Shown here in pieces: positions 34,594 to 42,959 of a stretch of 64,000 bases of DNA. Every line of letters begins with the position of its first letter. Within the stretch, counting starts at the first letter, position 1. The stretch comes from Clostridium sp. D33t1_170424_F3 (GTDB lineage: Bacteria > Bacillota > Clostridia > Oscillospirales > Acutalibacteraceae): NCBI RefSeq assembly GCF_015667585.1, contig NZ_JADPEG010000009.1, positions 62,001 through 126,000 of the forward strand, read 5' to 3'. Position numbers and translations under genes: made by a program. The notes under the pieces are model-generated. The model ran no database searches. It was given only the letters and a program-made list of their open reading frames with translations, and was not told where the DNA came from.

Positions 34594-35670
34594 TCAGTCG
34601 CCAAAAGAAATACCGATGTCGCGCCCGGTCTGGATCACATCGCTGTCTTTGGGCACGACCTTCAACTTGCCGGCGACTTCCGCGAGTGGTACTGGTACAA
34701 TGATGTTGTTCTGCAGGCCGACCATATTGCCGTACTGCTTGTTAGCAATCAGCTTTGCCGCCGCCGCGCCGAAGCGGGTGGAAAGCACACGGTCGTACGG
34801 GCAGGGGCTGCCGCCGCGCTGAAAGTGTCCGGGGACCGTTACACGAATCTCCTGTCCGGTTTTCTCGCTGATTTCCTGTGCCAGCCGGTAGGAAATAGAC
34901 GGGAACTTCATGTTGGCGCGGGCTGTTTTCAGATCTTTCTTGGTCATTTTGGCCTCTTCCTGGGAGATGACGCCTTCCGCTACCGCCAGAATGGAAAAGC
35001 GTTTGCCGGCCTCATTACGCTGTTTAATGATTCTCACAACGCTTTCAATATCGTAGGGGATTTCCGGAAGGAGAATGACGTCCGCACCGCCGGCGATACC
35101 TGCGTACAGGGTAAGCCAGCCGACCTTGTGTCCCATGATTTCCACAATGAAAACGCGGCCGTGGGAGGTTGCGGTGGTGTGGATACAGTCCAGAACATTG
35201 GCGGCGATGGACATGGCACTGTGGAAGCCAAACGTCATATCGGTTCCCCAGACGTCATTGTCGATGGTCTTAGGCAGGGAGACGACGTTCAGGCCCTCCT
35301 CGCTGAGCAGATTCGCTGTTTTATGCGTTCCATTGCCGCCCAGCACCACAAGACAGTCCAGCTTCATCTTTTTATAGTTTTCCTTCATGTTTTTGACCTT
35401 GTCAACACTGTTTTCATCAATGACACGCATCAGCTTGAACGGTTGGCGGGAGGTGCCGAGAATTGTGCCGCCAAGGGTGAGGATGCCGGAAAAGTCCTCA
35501 GATTTCATGCGCTTGTAGTTGCCTTCGATTAAACCGCGGTAGCCGTCGTTAATACCATAGATTTCAACATCGTTGCCAAATTCCACATACAGTGCCTTGG
35601 CCACGCCGCGGATCGCGGCGTTCAGGCCCTGACAGTCACCGCCGCTCGTTAAGATTCCGATTCTTTTCAT
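34594..35670 (-). CDS. pfkA: 6-phosphofructokinase (group with mixed ATP/PPi signatures)
   Basis: A 358-residue PFK that phosphorylates fructose 6-phosphate in glycolysis. Seen are LTSGGDCQGLNAAIRG, LVVLGGNGTHKTA at the nucleotide/metal site, PKTIDNDVWGTDMTFGFHSA with the catalytic Asp, and PGHFQRGGSPCPYDR. In the E. coli numbering the 104 position is Gly (ATP type), while 124 is Lys (as in PPi-type enzymes), and Asp103 is Asn. ATP use is the better guess because of Gly104. ATG at 35670 is chosen; a GTG three codons upstream is possible. It lies 87 bp after ppk1, on the same strand. Confidence 0.93.
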   Translation of the reverse strand: MKRIGILTSGGDCQGLNAAIRGVAKALYVEFGNDVEIYGINDGYRGLIEGNYKRMKSEDFSGILTLGGTILGTSRQPFKLMRVIDENSVDKVKNMKENYKKMKLDCLVVLGGNGTHKTANLLSEEGLNVVSLPKTIDNDVWGTDMTFGFHSAMSIAANVLDCIHTTATSHGRVFIVEIMGHKVGWLTLYAGIAGGADVILLPEIPYDIESVVRIIKQRNEAGKRFSILAVAEGVISQEEAKMTKKDLKTARANMKFPSISYRLAQEISEKTGQEIRVTVPGHFQRGGSPCPYDRVLSTRFGAAAAKLIANKQYGNMVGLQNNIIVPVPLAEVAGKLKVVPKDSDVIQTGRDIGISFGD

Positions 35671-35757
35671 AATCCACACTCTTTTCTTCTTTTATTTTCT
35701 CCGAAGCTTCTTTGTCGCGCATTCATCCGGCTGAGGGCTCCGGTAAAGAATCTGTTG

Positions 35758-37890
35758 TTATTCTGCACTGCTGCGGATGGGTTTATAGGGCTTGGAGGCG
35801 TCCTGTACGGAAATTTCCATGTCCTTTACCGCTTTCTGTGCCATCAAGGAGAATTCCACATGGGAGTTGTGGGAAACCTTTCCACGGCGGTCGATGTGCT
35901 CGTAGGAGGTGTCCGGCTGCAGCACGCGCGCGTTCATATTGTCACTCAGCATGGTGTCTAGGATACCGAACGCACGCTTCTTGAGGTCCTCGTCCTCGAT
36001 GGGGAAAACCAGTTCCACGCGGCGGTCCAGGTTGCGGGGCATCCAGTCCGCGCTGCCCATATAGATTTTCGGGTTGCCTGCGTTTTCAAATTGAAAGATG
36101 CGGCTGTGCTCCAATAGCTGTCCCACGATGCTGATGACCGTGATATTTTCGCTGACGCCCGGCAATCCGGGTACCAGGCAGCAAATGCCGCGTACAATCA
36201 GCTGGATGGGTACATTGGCCTGTGAGGCCCGGTACAGCAGCTGGATGATCTCCGCGTCCACAAGGGAGTTGACCTTGGCAACGATGCCGCAGGGGAGGCC
36301 GGCCAGAGAGTTGCTGATTTCCTTTTCGATCATGCGGATAAAAAAGCTGCGCAGCCCGTGCGGCGCAACCGCAAATTTGTTGTAATCCGGCGGGAGAGAA
36401 TATCCGGTCAGCACGTTAAACAGGGAGGACGCGTCCCGGCCATACGGCTCCTTGCAGGTGAATACGCCGACGTCCGTATAAATTTTTGCGGTGGAGTCAT
36501 TGTAGTTGCCGGTGCCCATGTGCAGGTAACGCCGGATACCATCTGAATCACGCCGCACCACCAGCAGGATTTTGCAATGTGTTTTCAGTCCCGCAAGGCC
36601 ATAGATTACATGGCAGCCGGCTTCTTCCAACTTTTTGGCCCACAGGATATTATTCTCCTCGTCAAAACGGGCTTTCAACTCGACCAGTACGGTCACCTGT
36701 TTGCCGTTTTCCGCCGCACGGATCAGTGCAGCGATGATGGGTGAATGGCCGCTGACACGGTACAGCGTCTGTTTAATTGCCAGCACGTTTTCGTCCTCTG
36801 CGGCCTGGCGCACAAAGTCGACGACACATTCAAAACTTTCATAGGGGTGGTGGACCATCCGATCCTTTTCCCGGATGGCCTGGAAGATATCGTCGCTGCC
36901 CCAGAAGGCGGCGGGCGGGTAAACCGGCTTGATCGGCTGAAAGCAAAGGGTCTCACAACCGGAAAGGTTTGCGAATTTGGATAGGAAGGTGAGATCCAGC
37001 GGACCCGTCACCTCGTAAATGCAGCTCTTGTCAATATCGAGCATTTCAATCAGGAATTCCTTTGTCTCCCGGTCGCTCCGCTGCAAAAGTTCCAAGCGGA
37101 CCGGCTTGCCGCGTTTGCGCCGTTTGATGGATTTGACGATCTCACTCATGAGGTCTTCAGCCTCTTCGTCGATCTCCAGGTCGGAATTGCGCGTCATACG
37201 GAATGGGCAGGTTGCCTGAATATCGTTGAGCTCAAACAAAGCCTCCAGCTTGTAAGTAATGACGTCCTCCAAGAGGACGAAGGTGCGGCCCTCCTTACTG
37301 GGAACTTCCAGGAAACGGGAGAGAATGCCGGGCACCTGTACCACGGCAAAATAGGATTCTTCCTTTTTATCGCTCTTTAAACGAACCGCAATGTTCAGGC
37401 TTTTGTTTGCCAAAAGCGGGAACGGACGGCTGCGGTCCACTGCCAGCGGCGTCAGGACGGGAAACAGGACCTTGTCAAAATAGCCGGAGATAAAGGCGAG
37501 CTGCTCTTCATTCATGTCGTCCGGCGTAACAAAATGAATATTGTTCTTTTTTAAAGCGGGGACGATAGATCGATGCAGGCAGGAGTATTGCCGCTCTACA
37601 AACCCATAGATTTTTTCATTCAATAAGGGAAGAAGCTTGGCGGGCGTCAGGCCGGAATCGTCCTCCTGACCGTAGCCGGACTCCACCTGCTCCCGGACGC
37701 CGGCGACGCGTACCATAAAGAATTCGTCCAGGTTGGAGGCGGTAATTGATAAAAAGCGGATACGCTCCATCACGGGGTTTTCTTTTTCAAAGGCTTCTTC
37801 CAGCACACGGGCGTTGAAGTCCACCCAACTCAGTTCGCGGTTTATATAGGGAAACCGCTGTTTCTCGGTTCGTTCGTTTTTTTCGTTCAT
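35758..37890 (-). CDS. ppk1: Polyphosphate kinase 1
   Basis: A 710-residue enzyme that reversibly transfers the terminal phosphate of ATP to polyphosphate. N-terminal FPYINRELSWVDFNARVLEEA and ASNLDEFFMVRVAGV are diagnostic. The autophosphorylated His is in the YLHMGTGNYND motif near residue 455, and the second phospholipase-D-like domain has ADWMPRNLDRRVELVFPI. Length is normal. ATG at 37890 is used; a GTG three codons upstream has closer ribosome-site spacing (AAGGA) and cannot be excluded. It is 38 bp behind the Ppx-type gene, which encodes the opposing activity. Confidence 0.96.
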   Translation of the reverse strand: MNEKNERTEKQRFPYINRELSWVDFNARVLEEAFEKENPVMERIRFLSITASNLDEFFMVRVAGVREQVESGYGQEDDSGLTPAKLLPLLNEKIYGFVERQYSCLHRSIVPALKKNNIHFVTPDDMNEEQLAFISGYFDKVLFPVLTPLAVDRSRPFPLLANKSLNIAVRLKSDKKEESYFAVVQVPGILSRFLEVPSKEGRTFVLLEDVITYKLEALFELNDIQATCPFRMTRNSDLEIDEEAEDLMSEIVKSIKRRKRGKPVRLELLQRSDRETKEFLIEMLDIDKSCIYEVTGPLDLTFLSKFANLSGCETLCFQPIKPVYPPAAFWGSDDIFQAIREKDRMVHHPYESFECVVDFVRQAAEDENVLAIKQTLYRVSGHSPIIAALIRAAENGKQVTVLVELKARFDEENNILWAKKLEEAGCHVIYGLAGLKTHCKILLVVRRDSDGIRRYLHMGTGNYNDSTAKIYTDVGVFTCKEPYGRDASSLFNVLTGYSLPPDYNKFAVAPHGLRSFFIRMIEKEISNSLAGLPCGIVAKVNSLVDAEIIQLLYRASQANVPIQLIVRGICCLVPGLPGVSENITVISIVGQLLEHSRIFQFENAGNPKIYMGSADWMPRNLDRRVELVFPIEDEDLKKRAFGILDTMLSDNMNARVLQPDTSYEHIDRRGKVSHNSHVEFSLMAQKAVKDMEISVQDASKPYKPIRSSAE

Positions 37891-37928
37891 AAGAACCACG
37901 CAGTCCTTTCTTCGTTTGGCGCCGTCGG

Positions 37929-39482
37929 TTACAGCATCTTGGATTTAATGGTTAATTCGGGGTTGATGCCGAATACTTCTTTGAAGAAGGGCGCAGTTTG
38001 TTCAAACGCCCACTTTTCCAGATAGAGGTTTTGATCGCTTTCCCCGGTGATGATCAAGCGTTCCCGTTCCAGACGGACTTTGATATCGTCCAGCTTTTGC
38101 ATCTGGGATTTATCCAGCGCGTTTGCCAGCCGGAAGATTGCCACCAGCTTGGAAACGACCAGGCGGTTTGCTTCGCTCAGCCCGACAAAAGCAATATCGT
38201 CAAAATTGGGAACGTCATATTCGTTGTACCGGGCGACATACGCGATGATATGCATTTCCTCGTCCGTCATACCGTAAAGGTCGATATTTTTTAACAGGTC
38301 AAACGAGCTGGAAAGATGGTCCTTGGCGTTAACGTAATGCCCGCAGTCGTGCATGATAGCAGCCAGCTCCAACAGAAGCCGTTTGCGTTTGTCAAGGCCG
38401 TGGGTGCCTTTCATCTTGTCAAAGAGCTTACAGGCAAATTTACGGATGTTTTCCGTATGTTTTTCGTTTGCGTTGTAGGTTCGGGACATGGCCTGTGCGC
38501 AGGAGATCGCGTTAACGCGTACATGTTCAAAATATTCACTGCTGCTTTTGGGAATCAGCATCTGCTTCATCAGAGCAAACCAAAGGTCTACCTTCGGCGC
38601 GATAACCGTATTGGACTTGACGCACTGGATCAGGCGCACATAGATTGCCAAAGCGGAATAGAGCAGCTCTGCGCTTTCCTCTTCAATGCCGAAGCGGTCG
38701 CTGATCTTTTCCCGCGAGAGCGAGCGGACTTCCTTAAACAGGTTTTTGATCTGTTTAGCCTCAATGATATAACGGTCGTTTTCCGGTTCCACACCGCAGA
38801 TTTTTGCGATCAATTCGATCTCATTGCCGGTCAGGACCAGGCTTTGCAGGCCGCCTTCCACCTGCGGAAGCGGGATGCGGCCCATAATGGATTCCAGATA
38901 TTCTTCCACGACCACATAAAAGTCTTCTGTTTCCTCCTGTATATTTCCCAGCATGTCATGCAGCTTTAAGGCGCCCATCGGCACATTCTGGGAGAAGATC
39001 ATATTTTTCCCGTCGAAGACAGAGAGTCCGATGGTGCCCGCACCAATATAGGAAATGAGAGCGTTGCCAATCTTCTTTTGCTCCATGGTTTGCAGGGAGG
39101 ATAGGATTTCAGAATAGATCAGCGTTTTTTCCTGGTCGTCCTCCAGCACCTCCACCGTCATGTCGTTCTGAATTTTCAGCTGGTCGACGACGTAGGCGCG
39201 GTTTTTGGCCTCACGCAGGGCGGTGGTAGCCACAACCTTGTACTGGTCGGTGCCGTACTCCGCCATAATTTCACTGTAACCCTGTAAAATGCCGGAAAGC
39301 TCGCGCAGGCTTTCAAAACGTATTTTTTCCTCGGTAAAGACTTCGTGTCCCAGGCACAGGGGATATTGCAGACGGTCCAAGCTGACGATTTCTCCTTTGC
39401 GGAGCTGGCAAATCCGCATTTTCAGCAGATTGGAGCCGATGTCGATGACGGCAGCAATTTTCCCGCCTTTCCTCTTATTCAT
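37929..39482 (-). CDS. ppx: Exopolyphosphatase-type Ppx/GppA protein with C-terminal HD domain
   Basis: A 517-residue protein. Residues about 10-300 are the Ppx/GppA actin-like fold (AAVIDIGSNLLKMRICQL, VVATTALREAKN); the C-terminal part (about 310-510) is an HD domain with LAAIMHDCGHYVNAKDH. The family removes terminal phosphates from polyphosphate or converts pppGpp to ppGpp. The usual second phosphate motif (DIGGGSTE) here reads SYIGAGTIGLSVF, so catalysis may be altered. ATG at 39482 follows GGACGG. It is first in the ppx-ppk1-pfkA-small ORF cluster and next to ppk1, supporting a polyphosphate role. Confidence 0.9.
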   Translation of the reverse strand: MNKRKGGKIAAVIDIGSNLLKMRICQLRKGEIVSLDRLQYPLCLGHEVFTEEKIRFESLRELSGILQGYSEIMAEYGTDQYKVVATTALREAKNRAYVVDQLKIQNDMTVEVLEDDQEKTLIYSEILSSLQTMEQKKIGNALISYIGAGTIGLSVFDGKNMIFSQNVPMGALKLHDMLGNIQEETEDFYVVVEEYLESIMGRIPLPQVEGGLQSLVLTGNEIELIAKICGVEPENDRYIIEAKQIKNLFKEVRSLSREKISDRFGIEEESAELLYSALAIYVRLIQCVKSNTVIAPKVDLWFALMKQMLIPKSSSEYFEHVRVNAISCAQAMSRTYNANEKHTENIRKFACKLFDKMKGTHGLDKRKRLLLELAAIMHDCGHYVNAKDHLSSSFDLLKNIDLYGMTDEEMHIIAYVARYNEYDVPNFDDIAFVGLSEANRLVVSKLVAIFRLANALDKSQMQKLDDIKVRLERERLIITGESDQNLYLEKWAFEQTAPFFKEVFGINPELTIKSKML

Positions 39483-39550
39483 TTGTACACCGTCCGTTCC
39501 TGTTATAGTTTGTTGAACCACAAAAGCGTTTTCACGTTGTTTTATAGTTA

Positions 39551-39579
39551 ATTATACCAAATATTTGCAAGTTCAGCAA
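39551..39579 (-). promoter_or_regulatory. Promoter of the ppx-ppk1 cluster
   Basis: On the minus strand, TTGCTG (39579-39574) and TATAAT (39556-39551) have a 17-bp spacer, about 70 bp upstream of ppx. Confidence 0.75.
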
Positions 39580-39650
39580 TATTGTAGAGAGACTTTTTCA
39601 TAGGATATGAGTTTAAAATCAGGTTAATCCTGTTTTTGACAATAAATTAT

Positions 39651-39749
39651 GGTATAATAACCTCACGCCGTTAGCGGAAGCAGAGCTTCCGACGGCTGGG
39701 AGAACATTGTACCGTTGTGACGGAGGCTGCGCCTCTTAAGGTATAATAA
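39651..39749. repeat. Palindromic element flanked by 10-bp direct repeats
   Basis: GGTATAATAA occurs at 39651-39660 and again at 39740-39749. The 79 bp between hold two hairpins: GCCGT...GGAAGC-aga-GCTTCC.ACGGC (39667-39696 region) and GAGGC-tgc-GCCTC (39723-39735). The arrangement looks like a small extragenic palindromic element inserted in the pepV promoter region, or a duplicated -10 box around a structured leader. Confidence 0.5.
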
Positions 39750-39781
39750 AACAGAAATGATCGGAAAGGAAGCGAATCAAC

Positions 39782-41158
39782 TTGCGTTTTGGTGATAAAA
39801 TATTAAAATATCAGGAGCAGATTTTTCAGGATATGGCCCGGCTCATTGCAATTCCGTCCGTCCGCGGCGAGGCGGAGGATGGAAAGCCCTTTGGCAAATA
39901 CCCTGCGGAAGCGCTTGATTGCATCCTGAAAATAGCGGAGAAGCTGGGACTCCCCGTAAAAAACGTCGGCAATTACGCGGGCCATGCGGAATATGGTGAC
40001 GGAGAAGAAATAGCCGCCGTGCTGACGCATGTGGATGTGGTGCCCGCGGGCGACGGCTGGGAGACGGACCCTTTTACGATGGTGAAACAGGGAGGCGCTT
40101 ACTACGGGCGCGGCGTGGCGGACGACAAGGGCGCGGCGGTGGTTTCTCTTTACTGCCTCAAAGTTTTGCAGGAGGAGAACGTGCAGACCAAGCGGCGTAT
40201 CCGAACGATTTTCGGCGCGGGAGAGGAAACCGGCAGCGATGATTTGGAGCGCTATTTTGAGAAAGAGCCGATGCCCGTCATGGGCTTTACGCCGGATTCC
40301 GAATACGGCGTATGCAACCGTGAAAAGGGCATTTTGCGCATGAATTTTTCCGCGCCGAACGATTCTACCGTCCTGCGGGAATTTACGGCGGGCACTGTGG
40401 TCAACGCCGTCCCGGCGGGCGCGTTTGCAGACCTTGCATGTACCAAAGAAGAGGTGGAGAGACTCCGCCAGGCGATGGCAAGTGCGGAGGGGCGCTTTAC
40501 GATTGAAGAGACGGAGGAAGGAGCGCATCTTTCCTCCGCGGGGACCGCTTCTCATGCGATGCAGCCGGAAGAAGGATTTAACGCGGCTTCCCATCTGATT
40601 GCCCTTTTGTTTCAGGTTTTTTCAGAGGACCAGATGGGAACGCTGATGTGTTTCCTGCGGCGCCATATTGGCACGGAACTGGATGGTGCTTCTCTGGGGC
40701 TGAAGCAGCAGGACGGCGAGTCCGGCCCGCTTACTCTGAATCTGGGGCTGGTGCATGCGGGCGCTTCCCTGTGTACGGCGTCGATCGATATCCGTTATCC
40801 TGTGACGGCGGATGGGGAAAAGATCATCGCCGCCATTCAGAGCAAGGCGCGGGAAGAGGATGTGTTCTCAGAAGAGGGCGGACATATGAAGCCGCTGTTC
40901 CTGCCGGCGAACAGCCCGTTTATTACACTGCTGCAAAATGCCTATGCGGAATTCATGGGTAAACCCGCCAATCTGTACGCGACCGGCGGCGGGACCTATG
41001 CACGTGAGCTGAAAGGCCGTGGTGTGGCGTTCGGGCCGTTTTTCCCGGATGAACCGGACCGCAGGCTGCATAATACGGGGGAGCATATCGACATCGACCG
41101 GTTCATGCTTCATGCACAGATATGTCTGGAGGCTATGTACCATATGGCGGTGGATTGA
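39782..41158 (+). CDS. pepV: M20-family dipeptidase, PepV/Sapep-like
   Basis: A 458-residue zinc peptidase that would cleave dipeptides in the cytosol. Metal ligands are visible in VLTHVDVVPAGDGW (His-x-Asp), YYGRGVADDKGAAV (bridging Asp), IFGAGEETGSDD (catalytic Glu pair), FTPDSEYGVCNREKG and, near the end, LHNTGEHIDIDRF (last His). The order and the insertion with HLSSAGTASHAMQPEEGFNA are typical of PepV. The start is TTG at 39782 with AAGGA about 11 nt upstream. It follows the repeat element and is probably co-transcribed with the HD gene 20 bp downstream. Confidence 0.93.
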   Translation: MRFGDKILKYQEQIFQDMARLIAIPSVRGEAEDGKPFGKYPAEALDCILKIAEKLGLPVKNVGNYAGHAEYGDGEEIAAVLTHVDVVPAGDGWETDPFTMVKQGGAYYGRGVADDKGAAVVSLYCLKVLQEENVQTKRRIRTIFGAGEETGSDDLERYFEKEPMPVMGFTPDSEYGVCNREKGILRMNFSAPNDSTVLREFTAGTVVNAVPAGAFADLACTKEEVERLRQAMASAEGRFTIEETEEGAHLSSAGTASHAMQPEEGFNAASHLIALLFQVFSEDQMGTLMCFLRRHIGTELDGASLGLKQQDGESGPLTLNLGLVHAGASLCTASIDIRYPVTADGEKIIAAIQSKAREEDVFSEEGGHMKPLFLPANSPFITLLQNAYAEFMGKPANLYATGGGTYARELKGRGVAFGPFFPDEPDRRLHNTGEHIDIDRFMLHAQICLEAMYHMAVD

Positions 41159-41178
41159 GTTTCATACAGGAGGTATAT

Positions 41179-41853
41179 ATGGAGTCCTATCGGACGGTTT
41201 CTTTCCAGGAGGTCTGGAAGAGTGAAGAGGTCAATGCATATATTAAAAACGGCAATGAAAATCTGGGTGTCATCGGCTTTACGGAGCACGGCTTTGCACA
41301 TGCGAAGCGCAGCGCGGACACGGCGCGGGATATATTACATTGTTTGGGCTATAATGAACGTACTTGTGAGCTGGCGGCGATCGCCGGGTACATGCACGAC
41401 ATCGGCAACGTGATCAATCGTGTGGACCATGCCCAGAGCGGCGCGCTGATGGCGTTTCAGATTTTGAATCGAATGGAGATGGATCCGGCGGAGCTTGCGC
41501 TGGTTGTGGCTGCCATTGGCAATCACGACGAGGGGACAGCGGCTGCGGTCAACCCAATTGCGGCCGCGTTGATTTTGTCCGACAAAAGCGACGTACGGCG
41601 CTCCCGTGTGAGGGATAAAGGAACCGTGGATGCGGATATACATGATCGCGTCAATTATGCAGTCGAGTATTCTTCCATTGATATCGATACGGCCAACCGG
41701 ACTGCGGCACTGAACATCAAAATTGATACGGAAATCTGCCCTGTGATGGAATACTTTGAAATCTTTTTGACCCGTATGGTGCTCTGCCGGAAGGCGGCGC
41801 AATATCTGGGCTTGCTGTTTGAACTGATTATTAACGACACAAGACTGCTTTGA
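41179..41853 (+). CDS. HD domain phosphohydrolase-like protein
   Basis: A 224-residue protein with an HD domain: FTEHGFAHAKRSADTARDIL (first His), then GYMHDIGNVINRVDHAQSGA (HD pair) and GNHDEGTAAAVNPIAAALILSDKSD (distal His/Asp). The metal site for phosphate ester hydrolysis therefore looks complete. The C-terminal third is a mixed alpha/beta segment of unknown role. Related Firmicute proteins are annotated only as HD-domain phosphohydrolases; nucleotide or RNA substrates are plausible but unproven. ATG at 41179 follows a perfect AGGAGG at 5-nt spacing. Confidence 0.88.
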   Translation: MESYRTVSFQEVWKSEEVNAYIKNGNENLGVIGFTEHGFAHAKRSADTARDILHCLGYNERTCELAAIAGYMHDIGNVINRVDHAQSGALMAFQILNRMEMDPAELALVVAAIGNHDEGTAAAVNPIAAALILSDKSDVRRSRVRDKGTVDADIHDRVNYAVEYSSIDIDTANRTAALNIKIDTEICPVMEYFEIFLTRMVLCRKAAQYLGLLFELIINDTRLL

Positions 41854-41867
41854 CAGAACGAATTTAA

Positions 41868-41916
41868 CATAAAAAGAACGCGTGCTTTTCTACAAAGCAC
41901 GCGTTCTTTTTATGCA
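41868..41916 (+). terminator. Bidirectional terminator between HD gene and abrB-like gene
   Basis: A long perfect stem around AAAAGAACGCGTGCTTT and its complement (loop TCTAC) is flanked by A5 and T5, so it works for both converging genes. Confidence 0.93.
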
Positions 41917-41960
41917 CTTTTGTCTCATATACTGGAAGCACAGACCGTTCAAAAAGAAAA

Positions 41961-42221
41961 TCAGTCCTGCGCAAGCGTTGCCAGCTTTTTCAGGCAATTG
42001 CTGCAGATGTTTAAGCCCTTGTAAGTGGTAATCTCATTCATGCTGTTGCAAAAAATACAGGCGGGCTGGTACTTTTTGAGGATGATGACAGAGTCCTCCA
42101 CAAAGATTTCCAGCGGGTCTTTTTCCTGAATATTTAAAGTGCTGCGCAGCTCTTTTGGTAACACAATGCGGCCTAATTCGTCAACTTTTCGTACAATGCC
42201 GGTTGATTTCAAGTAAAACAT
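41961..42221 (-). CDS. AbrB/SpoVT-type regulator with C-terminal zinc ribbon
   Basis: An 86-residue protein. Residues 1-50 are an AbrB swapped-hairpin DNA-binding domain (LKSTGIVRKVDELGRIVLPK, then ELRSTLNIQEKDPLEIF). Residues about 55-80 hold two C-x2-C pairs (ACIFCNS and NICSNCLKK), which would bind one zinc. AbrB relatives control transition-state and sporulation genes. ATG at 42221 with AAAGG very close; the preceding GTG is an alternative adding one residue. It is divergent from spmA and has tandem repeats in its leader, consistent with autoregulation. Confidence 0.92.
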   Translation of the reverse strand: MFYLKSTGIVRKVDELGRIVLPKELRSTLNIQEKDPLEIFVEDSVIILKKYQPACIFCNSMNEITTYKGLNICSNCLKKLATLAQD

Positions 42222-42238
42222 CACCTTTCTTATGAATG

Positions 42239-42257
42239 TTGTCGCTTTTGTCGCTTT
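42239..42257. promoter_or_regulatory. Tandem 9-bp repeats in the abrB-like leader
   Basis: TTGTCGCTT occurs twice head-to-tail (42239-42247 and 42248-42256) between the promoter and the start codon, followed by a looser third copy (TTGTCATC near 42262). This is a likely operator or a leader RNA repeat. Confidence 0.45.
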
Positions 42258-42265
42258 CTGTTGTC

Positions 42266-42294
42266 ATCATAGCATTTTTTACCATTTATGTCAA
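42266..42294 (-). promoter_or_regulatory. Promoter of the abrB-like gene
   Basis: On the minus strand, TTGACA (42294-42289) and TATGAT (42271-42266) have a 17-bp spacer. Confidence 0.88.
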
Positions 42295-42377
42295 TATAAT
42301 GAAGGTGAAAAATATACTAAATGTTATTGCTAATGAATACTAATAGGATAATGAAGTTGACGAACGAGGTGGAGAAT

Positions 42378-42959
42378 TTGCTCAATAAAGTGTGGGCGGG
42401 AATGATCCTGATCAGCATCTTCTGCGCCCTGGCAACCGGGCGTATGCCGCAGCTTTCCGACGCGGTTTTAGCGGGAGCGGGGAACGCGGCGGAACTGGTT
42501 TTGGGCATGCTCGGCATGATGTGTGCGTGGACAGGTTTAATGAAAATTGCCGATGCGGGCGGCTTGACCTCCATATTGGCGCGAGTTTTGTCCCCGGTAT
42601 TGCGCAGGCTGTTTCCCGCATATCCGCCGGAAAGCCCAGCGGCAAAGGCGGTCTGCATGAATATCACGGCGAATTTACTGGGGCTTGGCAACGCCGCGAC
42701 GCCGATGGGAATTGCGGCAATGAAGGAGATGCAGAAAAATAATACCGACGAGAGGACCGCAAACAACTCCATGGTGATGTTTGTCGTACTGAATACCGCT
42801 TCCCTGCAGCTGATCCCAACCTTTATGGGAACGCTCCGGGCCAACTACGGAGCCGCCGCGCCGTTTGATATCCTGCCTGCTGTTTGGATCACTTCCATGA
42901 TCTCTTTGGCGGTTGGGCTGTTGGCGGCAAAGCTGATGGAGGGCCGAAAAGTTGGATAA
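42378..42959 (+). CDS. spmA: Spore maturation protein A
   Basis: A 193-residue membrane protein of the nucleoside-recognition (Gate) family. SpmA acts with SpmB in spore core dehydration. Seen are GMMCAWTGLMKIADAGGL, MNITANLLGLGNAATPMG and MVMFVVLNTASLQLIP. The TTG at 42378 is preferred: it follows GAGGTGGAG and gives the usual family N-terminus (LNKVWAGMILISIF). Earlier in-frame ATGs at 42321 and 42351 add residues without family support. It overlaps spmB by 8 bp. It implies an endospore-forming ancestry. Confidence 0.93.
   Translation: MLNKVWAGMILISIFCALATGRMPQLSDAVLAGAGNAAELVLGMLGMMCAWTGLMKIADAGGLTSILARVLSPVLRRLFPAYPPESPAAKAVCMNITANLLGLGNAATPMGIAAMKEMQKNNTDERTANNSMVMFVVLNTASLQLIPTFMGTLRANYGAAAPFDILPAVWITSMISLAVGLLAAKLMEGRKVG

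Noticed and set aside
39636-39658. TTGACA and TATAAT upstream of pepV
   Set aside because: They are only 11 bp apart, too close for a sigma-A promoter, although each box looks perfect.
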